A DNA stretch of 64,000 nt from Capra hircus (GCF_001704415.2 NC_030823.1:77686458-77750457); one strand, 5' to 3'. Counted from the stretch's first letter, positions 24,671 through 32,289 are shown. The notes: generated from the letters alone by a model not told the origin. Numbers and translations: made by a program.

Positions 24671-24678
24671 TGGCAGTG
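24671..24678 (-). promoter_or_regulatory. ZNF281: miR-34a/449-type seed match (8-mer)
   Basis: The transcript strand reads CACTGCCA, a perfect 8mer-A1 match to the miR-34a/449 seed, 59 nt beyond the stop codon. ZNF281 is a published miR-34a target in human cells as I recall, so this is likely the same site conserved in ruminants. Confidence 0.6.
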
Positions 24679-24736
24679 TTCTCAAAATAAAACAGAATTA
24701 CATTAGAAGACCTCCAGCCTGGTCACTCCTGGGACC

Positions 24737-27358
24737 TTACCTGTAACTCTGGCTGGTAGGGGTCTTTACTCTGGTACTACATGGCTCGCTAACATCAGAC
24801 ATCATGTTTGTATACCCTGAGAAATCTGACACTGAAGTCCTTGCTCTATGGTCCACTTCTCCATTAGAGTTAGTGATAAAGGTCATTGGCACCCTGCTGC
24901 CCGACTTGAACTGAGAACCAAACGCTTGTGCGAAGTTCTCAATCTGGTACGTTGTTCTAGGCTCCACGTCTTTCTGAGGATCTATCTGGCTAGCTAACTC
25001 CTGAGATGGAATCTGAAAGCTTGCTGAGGACTCTAAGTTTTTCTGCTGTTCCTTCTGGCTAGTCAGTTTCTGAGATGAGGATTGGAAGGCTGACGACGTC
25101 TCTAAATTCTTCTGAGAATCTATCAGGTCGTCCAGCTCCTGGGAAGGTGTCAACTGCTGATGTGTGGCATCCAAAGCGGATAAATAAAGACCTGGCTGAG
25201 ACCCAAACAACATCCCAAAAGGAGGCTTTGGCAATGAAGATGGCAACACTGAGGTAACAGACTGGCCGAAACCACACTCCAAAGGAGATGTAGTGTATAT
25301 CTGTTTTTCTGGGAATAAAGTGTGGCTGTGGAGAGGTGAAGACAGGCTGACAAACTGGAAACCGTGTCCCAGAGTAAAACCTGCATTCGTGGATTTTTCA
25401 AAAGCCTGTTGGAGGTATTTGGAGTATTCTTGCAACATGCTCGCCTTGTCATTTGAAGGAGTTTGGGTGCCGGGGCTCAAATTTCCCTCCTGAACCAGTT
25501 CCGAGTGTTCTCCTGAGGCGTGCAGATCCACCCGTGGCTCCGCTATGCTGAAGGGGTCCTCCTTCTGGCTCTCCGACTTGTTGGAGTACTGATCCAAAAT
25601 ACTCTGTAAAACCTCGTCAGGAATTCCTGACTTGTCATGACAAGACTTAATCTCCGCGTTCAGGGCGGAGGAGTCAATAAGGGACAACGGGGCCTCACTG
25701 TCCAGAACACCGACGCCCGCGGACTGAATGACGGACTGCTGGGACACCATGTGTCCCACGTTCACGGAAAAGGCACTGTTGCTGCTGGCGGTTGGTAGGT
25801 ATCTTCTTTTCTTTGAGAACTGCATGGCATCATCGTAATTACTGCTTATCTGACCTTGTTTGCCACCTGCACTCTGGAGGAGACCAATGGTCTCCACGCT
25901 ACTGTTTGACACGATGCCAAGGGAGCCGCTGGGTTTCCCGGACAAGGACTTCTGCCCAACCAGGTCTGGTAACGGTGACCCAAAATTCAGGTAGTTCTTA
26001 TCGGTGCTCTTCCTGCTTCCTTTCTTGAAGATCAGTTTGGGCACCCTTTTCTGGAGTTCGTCTATGCCAGGGCCAACGATGCCTCCACTGGAAGACACGG
26101 TCGGCATCTCTACGGAATAACTCTGCATGTTTATACTGTTGGACAGGTGGGATTCACTCCCTTTCCCCGTCTTGGGCTCCTTGCTCTCAACGGCGAGGCT
26201 CTTGGACTTCGCTTTTCTCCTCGAAGAACTGGTATTTCCCTGAGACAACACAGCCAGGCTACCCGCGCTGCTGTGGCTGCCGGAGGACGCAGGTTCCGCG
26301 CTGGGCGCCCCCTTGCCCAGGGCCTCCCCGCACGTGCGCCTGTGCTTCAGCAGCCGGTCAGTCCTGGAGAAGTACTGCTGGCAAGTGTCGCATCTGTATG
26401 GCTTTTCTCCGCTGTGCGTGCGCTTGTGTCTCTCCATGTGGTACTTCTGGATGAACTTCATGCTGCACTGGTCGCAGCCGAAGGGCTTCTCGCGGCTGTG
26501 GATCTTCTCGTGCCGCTGCAGCAGGTACTTCTGGATGAAGCCCATGCTGCACTGGCCGCACTGGAAGGGCCGCTCGCCCGTGTGGATGAGGACGTGCCGG
26601 CGCAGGTGGTAGGAGCTGCGGAACGCGGCGCTGCAGTGGTCGCAGACGTGGGGCTTCTGGCTCGGGGACAGCACGGAGCCCTCCCCGTCCCCCGCCGGCG
26701 GCGGCTTGGAAGAGGCGCCCGGCTTCCTCTTGGCTTTGATTCCCTGAGATTCTGGCTTTGGCCTCTTGGCCTTCTTGACGCTCGCGTCCGGCTTGGGCTC
26801 CTCGGGGCCGCGGGGGTCGTCAGTCCGGCCGAGCAGCACGTCGCGCGGGTGCGGGTGCGGATGCGGGGCGGGCGGCGGCGGGTGCAGGGCGCTCAGGTCC
26901 TGGATGACGCCCGCGCCGCCCCCATCCCCGCCGCCCAGCCCCGAAGCCCGCTCGTCGGCCCCCGCGAACAGCCCCCCGTAGTGGGGGTGGGGGGCGCCCG
27001 GCGGCTCGTCGGGGTCGGCCGGCTTCTCCTGCTTGATGCTGACCAGCGACTGCAGGAAGCCCCAGGAGGTCCTCTGCGCCGGGAAGGCCGCGCCGGGCGC
27101 CGCCGGCTCCTTCTTGAAAGTCACGTCCGGGGCGGGCGCCGGGGGGGGCTCGGCGGCCGGGGCCGCGGCCGGGGCGGCGGCCAGCACGCACTGCGGGGGA
27201 GGGGCGGCCGCGCCCGCCGGCCGCGCGAAGCTGGCGACCGGGGGCAGCCGGTGGTTGAACATCACCATGCCCGGCGGGAAGCTGGGCTCCATCTCCGCCC
27301 GCCCGCCGCTGCCCGCGCCGCCGCCGCCGCCGCTCAGGAACGCGCTGCCGACTTTCAT
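24737..27358 (-). CDS. ZNF281: Zinc finger protein 281 (ZBP-99), complete CDS
   Basis: A nuclear Krüppel-type transcription factor that binds GC-rich promoters; from the literature it regulates pluripotency genes and epithelial-mesenchymal transition. The 873-residue product starts MKVGSAFLSG and ends PTSQSYR, and recognition is by near-identity to the human protein as I remember it (about 895 aa). Domains in order: glycine-rich N terminus (8-20); Ala/Pro-rich region (50-80); SUMO-type motifs FKKE and IKQE (81-84, 108-111); basic NLS-like stretch (195-213); four tandem zinc fingers at 239-343 (C239/C242/H255/H259, C267/C270/H283/H287, C295/C298/H311/H315, C323/C326/H339/C343); then a long Ser/Gln-rich C-terminal region with three 23-residue repeats (739-807). 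The start at 27356-27358 is chosen because the upstream frame is intronic, is closed by the TAA in the splice donor and has no ATG. The coding frame is intact. The 5' half is extremely GC-rich, the 3' half much less so. Closest alternative is the paralogue ZNF148, but the sequence fits ZNF281. Confidence 0.97.
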   Translation of the reverse strand: MKVGSAFLSGGGGGAGSGGRAEMEPSFPPGMVMFNHRLPPVASFARPAGAAAPPPQCVLAAAPAAAPAAEPPPAPAPDVTFKKEPAAPGAAFPAQRTSWGFLQSLVSIKQEKPADPDEPPGAPHPHYGGLFAGADERASGLGGGDGGGAGVIQDLSALHPPPPAPHPHPHPRDVLLGRTDDPRGPEEPKPDASVKKAKRPKPESQGIKAKRKPGASSKPPPAGDGEGSVLSPSQKPHVCDHCSAAFRSSYHLRRHVLIHTGERPFQCGQCSMGFIQKYLLQRHEKIHSREKPFGCDQCSMKFIQKYHMERHKRTHSGEKPYRCDTCQQYFSRTDRLLKHRRTCGEALGKGAPSAEPASSGSHSSAGSLAVLSQGNTSSSRRKAKSKSLAVESKEPKTGKGSESHLSNSINMQSYSVEMPTVSSSGGIVGPGIDELQKRVPKLIFKKGSRKSTDKNYLNFGSPLPDLVGQKSLSGKPSGSLGIVSNSSVETIGLLQSAGGKQGQISSNYDDAMQFSKKRRYLPTASSNSAFSVNVGHMVSQQSVIQSAGVGVLDSEAPLSLIDSSALNAEIKSCHDKSGIPDEVLQSILDQYSNKSESQKEDPFSIAEPRVDLHASGEHSELVQEGNLSPGTQTPSNDKASMLQEYSKYLQQAFEKSTNAGFTLGHGFQFVSLSSPLHSHTLFPEKQIYTTSPLECGFGQSVTSVLPSSLPKPPFGMLFGSQPGLYLSALDATHQQLTPSQELDDLIDSQKNLETSSAFQSSSQKLTSQKEQQKNLESSASFQIPSQELASQIDPQKDVEPRTTYQIENFAQAFGSQFKSGSRVPMTFITNSNGEVDHRARTSVSDFSGYTNMMSDVSEPCSTRVKTPTSQSYR
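26330..26644 (-). other. ZNF281: Zinc-finger array coding segment
   Basis: Encodes residues 239-343, four fingers separated by TGERP, SREKP and SGEKP linkers. The last finger ends with Cys rather than His. This is the DNA-binding domain and the most conserved part of the protein family. Confidence 0.95.
27290..27292 (-). other. ZNF281: Second in-frame start codon (Met23)
   Basis: An ATG in the context GCGGAGATGG has G at -3 and G at +4, stronger than the first ATG (G at -3, A at +4). Leaky scanning could give a protein lacking the first 22 glycine-rich residues. Confidence 0.4.
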
Positions 27359-27376
27359 GCCCCGGAGCAGGCCTGG

Positions 27377-27518
27377 CTGAGGAGAGGAGAGAGGAGTGGG
27401 CCGGCCGCCGGCCGCGGCGCCCCCGCCCGCCCGCCGCCGCCGCCGCCCGCGCCCCCGGCCCGCGCCCGCCCGCCCGCCGCCGCCGCCGCCGCCGCCCGCG
27501 CCCGCGCCCCGCACTTAC
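27377..27518 (-). other. ZNF281: ZNF281 intron 1 (142 bp), predicted
   Basis: On the minus strand, a consensus donor GTAAGT (27513-27518) is followed by almost pure G/C sequence and then the tract CTCCTCTCTCCTCTCCTCAG ending at 27377. Exon 2 would begin at 27376, with only 18 nt of 5' UTR before the ATG. Human ZNF281 also has a non-coding first exon, as I recall. The frame is open through this intron but lacks an ATG, so retention would not add a normal N terminus. Confidence 0.75.
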
Positions 27519-27523
27519 GGGTC

Positions 27524-27561
<38 letters not shown>

Positions 27562-27640
27562 TCCGGTTAATAAAAATAACGCCGTCCTCTCCACAATGGA
27601 ATTAAAAGCCTGCGCGGCACTGCGCAGCCGCGGCGCGGAG
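27519..27640 (-). other. ZNF281: ZNF281 exon 1, non-coding (5' end approximate)
   Basis: The stretch upstream of the predicted donor. The exon ends ...GGGACCC at the donor. No ATG occurs on the transcript strand between the donor and about 27790, so no upstream ORF is expected. The transcription start is not determined. Confidence 0.55.
27524..27561 (-). repeat. (CGG)12 tract in 5' UTR exon
   Basis: Plus strand CCG repeated without interruption for 38 bp. In the transcript it is a CGG/GGC run lying 5 nt upstream of the predicted exon 1 splice donor. A second GC-triplet-rich stretch sits in the intron at about 27473-27497. Confidence 0.95.
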
Positions 27641-27719
27641 CCTGCCGGGAGCTCGGCGACCCGGCCCGAGGGCCGCGGCGCCGGCCAACGCGCCTGCGCG
27701 GCGGCTTCCGCCCGGCCGC

Positions 27720-27729
27720 CTGTCAATCA
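27720..27729 (-). promoter_or_regulatory. PBX-PREP/MEIS decamer TGATTGACAG
   Basis: An exact match to the known PREP/MEIS-PBX DECA motif, about 60 bp from a CCAAT box. The two motifs are known to co-occur near CpG-island transcription starts. Confidence 0.55.
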
Positions 27730-27788
27730 CACGGGCGGTTGGGCGGAGGGAGCCCCCCGGGAGGGGAGGCCCGGGGCGGCAGGGCGCG

Positions 27789-27793
27789 ATTGG
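27789..27793 (-). promoter_or_regulatory. CCAAT box (NF-Y type)
   Basis: Minus strand ACCAATCG fits most of the NF-Y consensus and lies about 150-190 bp upstream of the probable transcription start region. Confidence 0.5.
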
Positions 27794-28309
27794 TGGGGAC
27801 GCGCGCGCCGGGCGGGCTGCGGGCTGTGCGGCTGCGCGGCGGCGGCGGAAGGCCGGAGGGGACGCGAGGCTGCGCGCGGCGGGGTCGGCCTCTCCTGTCT
27901 CTGCGGCTTGCGGGCCGGCCGTCGCAGCCGAACCCCGGCTCGGACCCGGGGAAGGCGCGGGGCGCCGTGGGTTCTGCCTGCCTTGCAGGGGGCGTCCAGT
28001 GCTCGGGGTCCGAGACGGGGCGCTTACGGCGCCCCTCCTGGGCTGGCACACTCTTTAATAATGGGCGCGGACCCTCTGCATTTGTGGGAGGGGCCCGCTT
28101 TGAAACCGCAGCGGAGAGAGGTACAGTTGCAAAAAAGGAAAAAAAAATTGTCTTACTGCCAACCTACCTGAAGGCGATGGGAAGAGGAGACCGCGTGTAA
28201 TCCAGGAGCGGCAACCTTGTAAAACACGCCCACACACACACTTCATCGTCATCAGATGTGTTTTAAATGCCCGCATACCTTCGCAGCCTGTCTAATAAGT
28301 CTGCCGGCC

Positions 28310-28375
28310 CTGTTGAGTTGCTGCCTGGCGGTCTGTGTTATTTACGGAAAATGGACCGCCAGGCCCCTCTAACAG
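28310..28375. other. Long stem-loop, pre-miRNA-like
   Basis: Perfect 11-bp arms (GCCTGGCGGTC at 28323-28333 and GACCGCCAGGC at 28354-28364) are extended by an outer 7-bp stem with one bulge (28310-28317 with 28369-28375). An inner 4-bp stem (28340-28343 with 28349-28352) closes on a 5-nt loop. It lies in non-repetitive DNA about 0.7 kb upstream of ZNF281 exon 1. No known family was recognised. Confidence 0.45.
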
Positions 28376-28834
28376 CCCTCCTCCGATCCAGTCTCCCTTC
28401 CCTAGTATAGGATACTGAGAAACGCGGCCAAAATCACTATAATATGTTTTCTTAAGAGAAAATCACAAAGCGAAATCATGAAGTCACAGATCAACAAAAA
28501 TCGAACAAATATATATTCATTGCCTAATGCACACACAAGGAAGGCACTCACCTTCATGGAAAGCACGCAGAAACTTAAGACAGCAACTTTCTTAACCAAG
28601 ACTGTAAACCCCAGACTTTTTTTTTTTTCCAAAGAAAAACCAGCCCTATGACAATAATTTCTTTCCATGGCACGTTTTAATAATGAAATTACAAGTCCAT
28701 TGCTTCACTAGTCCATTGAAATTACTAGTCCATTGCTAGTATTTTTAGCCAAATAACTTCTCATGGTTAAATAAGAAATGACGTCTCATTGAAATTTCCC
28801 AATCGGAAACTTAAAAATCATTAGCTTATCCTTA
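28376..28834. other. Intergenic, AT-rich
   Basis: No gene or retroposon recognised. Short echoed phrases (agtccattg three times between about 28694 and 28736) suggest local duplication. Confidence 0.5.
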
Positions 28835-29526
28835 TGGCATCCGGTCCCATTACTTCATGGCAAATAGAAGGGGAAAAGTGGAAACAGTGACAGATTTTAT
28901 TTTCTTGGGCTTCAAAATCGATGCAGTGACTGCAGCCATGAAATTAAAAGTTGCTTACCACTTGGAAGGAAAATTAGGACAAACCTAGACAGCAAAAGAG
29001 CAGAGACAACACTTTGCCAACAAAGGTCCATATGGTCAAAGCTATGGTTTCTCCTGTGGTCATGTACAGATGTGAGAGTTGGACTGTACAGAAGGCTGAG
29101 CACTGAAGAATTGATGCTTTTGAACTGTGGTGTTGGAGAAGACTCTACAGAGTCCCTTGGACAGCAAGGAGATCAAACCAGTCAATCCTAAAGGAAATCA
29201 ACCCTGAATATTCTTTGGAAGGACTGATGCTGAAGCTGAAGCTCCAATACTTTGGCCACCTGATGTGAAGAACTGACTCCTTAGAAGAAACCGTGATGCT
29301 GGGAAAGATTTAAGGCAGAAGAGAAGGGGACGACAGAGGATGAGATGTTTGGATGGCATCACTGAATCAATGGACCTGAGTTTGAGTGTACTCAAAGAGA
29401 TAGTGAAGGACGGGGTAGCCTGGCACGCAGCAGTTCAGTTCAGATCATTCGCTCAGTCATGTCTGACTCTTTGTGATCCCATGGACTGCAGCAGGCCAGG
29501 CCTCCGGGGTTGCAAAGAATTAGACA
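28835..29526 (+). mobile_element. BovB LINE, 3' portion, rearranged end
   Basis: Reverse-transcriptase C-terminal region of BovB, beginning tggcatccggtcccattac. Near its 3' end the sequence switches at about 29430-29505 to the inverted complement of the BovB 3' terminus (cagttcagttcagatcattc), then returns to sense orientation. Internal stops and indels make it inactive. Confidence 0.8.
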
Positions 29527-30003
29527 CATTACTTTGCCAACAAAGGTCCGTCTAGTCAAGGCTATGGTTTTTCCAGTGGTCATGTATGGATGTGAAAGTT
29601 GGACTGTGAAGAAAGCTGAGCGAAGAATTGATGTTTTTGAACTGTGGTGTTGGAGAAGACTCTTGAGAGTCCCTTGGACTGCAAGGAGATCCAACCAGTC
29701 CATTCTGAAGGAGATCAGTCCTGGGATTTCTTTGGAAGGAATGCTCTAAAGCTGAAACTCCGGTACTTTGGCCACCTCATGCGAAGAGTTGACTCTTTGG
29801 AAAAGACTATGATGCTGGGAGAGATTGGGGGCAGGAGGAGAAGGGGACGACAGAAGATGAGATGGCTGGATGGCATCACTGACGTGATGGACATGAGTCT
29901 GAGTGGACTCCGGGAGTTGGTGATGGACAGGGAGGCCTAGCGTGCTGCGATTCATGGAGTCGCAAAGAGTGGGACACGACTGAGTGACTGAACTGAACTG
30001 AAC
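29527..30003 (+). mobile_element. BovB LINE 3' end (second copy)
   Basis: Starts again at an internal BovB position (attactttgccaacaaagg) and runs to the canonical end gactgaactgaactgaactg. It is less diverged than the copy to its left. Fragments of the reverse-transcriptase C terminus remain open but frameshifted. Confidence 0.9.
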
Positions 30004-30047
30004 TGACAACAAACAACAATAAATGGGCCTCTCTGAGCTGCTCAAAA

Positions 30048-30257
30048 CCTTGTGCTCAGTCTCTCAGTCGCGTCCAGCTCTTTACGATTCTTTGGACTGT
30101 AGCCATCCATGGGATTTCCCAGGCAAGAACACTGGAGTGGGCTGCCATTTCCTCCTCCAGGGGATCTTCCTGACCCAGGAATCAAACTTATGTCTCCTGT
30201 GTTTCCTGCGTTGCAGGCAGATTTTTTTTTTACCTGCTGAGCCATCAGGGAAGCCCC
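30048..30257 (-). mobile_element. Bov-tA SINE (inverted)
   Basis: Bov-A body (tctcagtcgcgtccagctct) then inverted tRNA head with a T9 run and the closing phrase gccatcagggaagcccc. Confidence 0.9.
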
Positions 30258-31364
30258 TCAAAAACTTAGAGCCAGTATTTAATAAGTATTTTGAGTAGAG
30301 AAATATTAGTATTTTTCTAACCTCGTGCAACTACATTGAAGTATTCTGCCACTTAAACTGCTACTTTGATACTGTCAAGTATAGTTAAGTGTTAAAAGAA
30401 AGACTGAAGATTCACAAATTTCAGGCGGGAGTGCAGTATTCATCAATGCCTATGAGAAATGAGGCCGTCCCTCTACTCGGGGCGGCAGTGTTTAATGGTG
30501 AGCTGGGATGCATATAAGCCAGTCCAAGCGTGAAGGGCAGCAGGACACTCATATGAAAAGCCAAGTTTGTTCCTCAGTTATCAAGATGAGAAACCTGTCA
30601 TTTCTCTCATTCACTCTGTCAGCCTTGAGCTACTCCAAGCCGACTTGCTTCTGTGTTGTGCACCCCATATATCAGGGAGATGAAGAGACCCTGTAAAATA
30701 AAGTGGAGGGAAAAAGCTGTTAACGCTAATCATTTCAGCAGTAGAAATACCTGAAATAAACTTTCCTGGGAACAGACAAAAGAAGACACACTTCATCAAG
30801 GTCAATTTATTTTTCTATTTTTCAGCATTAGAAGCGGTACCTTGAGCATTTATTTATAAGATAACAGACCAACAGTCACTTACAGTGCTTGTGTTATTCA
30901 GCCTTAGAAATGAAAAAATAAAAATGCCATCCCAGGTACATAGAACATTAATTAGAAAAATCAGTATACCAGTCTCTGAAAGATAGCTGGGTAATGAAAA
31001 TCAAACTCAGAAAACGGCATCAAAGGAATCAGAGAAGTAGCACTAAGCATCAGTATTTATAACCGATCTTTTAGACTACAGCAATTAGAATATCTTTGTT
31101 ACAGTCTTCAATGGGGTAAAAAAATCTTTGTTAATATTAAAGTATAAAACAGCTGGAAAGATAAATTGAGGGTGGTGTGAATAGTTTTTAAATATTTAAA
31201 ATGTCACTTCAAGTTAAAATTTCACATTATCAGCTGTTGTGAAACTGCACATATTTTATTGTATCCTATATGTAATAAAAGTTCCAGAGATCTGTGTTTA
31301 TTAGTTCTTAGCATTAGAAAATACTTAATTGTAAGATATAAATTAAATCTGTCTCTTAAATCTA
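30258..31364. other. Intergenic, AT-rich
   Basis: No coding or repeat feature recognised beyond simple A/T runs. Confidence 0.5.
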
Positions 31365-31545
31365 AAATTGCACATGGAACTATATTCAATATCCCATGAT
31401 AAACCACAATGGAAAAGAATATGAAAAGAATAAGTGTGTGTGTGTGTCTGTGTGTGCAGCTGAATCACTTTACTGTACAGTAGAAATTAACACAACATTG
31501 TGAATCAACTATACTTCAGTAAAATAAACATTTTTTAAAATCTAG
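31365..31545 (+). mobile_element. L1 3' UTR fragment
   Basis: Matches the artiodactyl L1 3' end: ggaactatattcaatatccc, then ataaaccacaatggaaaag, a GT-rich insert, and aacacaacattgtgaatcaa with an AATAAA tail. Confidence 0.8.
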
Positions 31546-32265
31546 TATCTTACATTTTAAAACTAAATGAAACTGATATGGCTTAAACTTAGAAATAATA
31601 TGGAGCAAGAAATTTCCCATGTGTTGTTGCCTTACAGAGGAAATAAAAATCTATATTGTATTAGTCTTGTTAGGTACTAATAAATACTAAATAGGTGTCT
31701 GGGGTAAAATCTGGACATGATTCAAATAAAGTAATATGGCATTTTCAAAAAGAAAACATTACAGGGAAATTTGAATATTTGTCTAACCTCTGAATACTTA
31801 CATCTTCCAGACTATGGGAACCACCCCAGAACAAGGAGACTGAATAAAACAGAAATGAGTTTTGTTCTTTGTTCTTGTTCCTTTTTTAGCAGACTTTATT
31901 TTTTAAAAGCAATTTTATATTTACAGAAAAATTCAGAAGATAGTACCGAGGGTTCGCTTATATCTGCACTCAATTTCCTCTACTGTCAACATTTTACGTT
32001 AGTATGCACTTTTTTTTTAATAATCAATCCTGTTGGATTTCAATACTACTATCTATGTAATGCCAGAAACTAGAACAATTATAGTACTCACACCCCATCT
32101 TTCAAGTTGCCTTTGTCAAGATATACAGAGTGCAGACTGAATTTAAGCTGCCTGAGTAGCACTCATGTTCTAAGCTATTTGTACATATTCTAGATCATTC
32201 AAGATAAAAGTACTTCTTTCCCCGATCTCTGAAAACGCTGTAAGATAACGGGCGGTCCTCCTTCC
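31546..32265. other. Intergenic, with a probable ancient L1 remnant
   Basis: The part near 31885-32075 (aattttatatttacagaaaaattcag and following) resembles old mammalian L1 3' sequence. The rest is AT-rich and unassigned. Confidence 0.4.
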
Positions 32266-32289
32266 TTTGTGTGTGTGAGTGTGTGTGTT
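32266..32289 (+). repeat. GT-rich microsatellite at SINE tail
   Basis: Short imperfect (GT)n run directly at the 3' tail of the inverted Bov-tA SINE to its right, the same arrangement as at 10307-10348. Confidence 0.75.

Larger units (their letters stand above)
22640..24736 (-). other. ZNF281: ZNF281 3' UTR (end approximate)
   Basis: Non-coding sequence following the ZNF281 stop codon on the minus strand. The distal end is inferred from the most distal good AATAAA signal (22663-22668) and from my recollection that the human transcript has a 3' UTR of roughly 2 kb. It carries a miR-34a-type 8-mer close to the stop, two miR-200-type seed matches, a long A-rich tract in transcript sense (plus-strand T runs at about 24385-24452), a tandem duplication at 24140-24270 and a CRE palindrome. 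No ruminant retroposon interrupts it. Confidence 0.6.
26250..28060. other. CpG island over ZNF281 5' half and promoter
   Basis: Very high GC and CpG density runs from the zinc-finger coding region through the intron and first exon into the promoter. It stops fairly abruptly around 28.06 kb. This is typical of a widely expressed TATA-less gene. Confidence 0.85.
27600..28060 (-). promoter_or_regulatory. ZNF281: ZNF281 CpG-island promoter
   Basis: GC-rich region upstream of exon 1 with GC boxes (for example GGGCGG near 27733-27749), a CCAAT box at 27789-27793 on the minus strand, TGATTGACAG at 27720-27729, and an NRF1-like site GCGCCTGCGC at 27690-27699 (one mismatch to GCGCATGCGC). No TATA box is evident. 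Multiple start sites are likely. Confidence 0.7.

Noticed and set aside
27359..27514. 52-codon in-frame extension upstream of the ZNF281 ATG
   Set aside because: It has no ATG (the first codon is GTG), is bounded by the TAA in the splice donor, and lies almost wholly within the predicted intron.
26147..28171. 674-codon open frame on the plus strand across ZNF281
   Set aside because: It is antisense to the ZNF281 coding exon, intron and promoter. It stays open because the sequence is so GC-rich that stop codons are rare, and the product is Arg/Ala/Pro-rich with no domain.
29510..30003. Reverse-transcriptase-like open frames as possible active genes
   Set aside because: They are C-terminal scraps of BovB with frameshifts and no 5' part of the element, so none can be functional.
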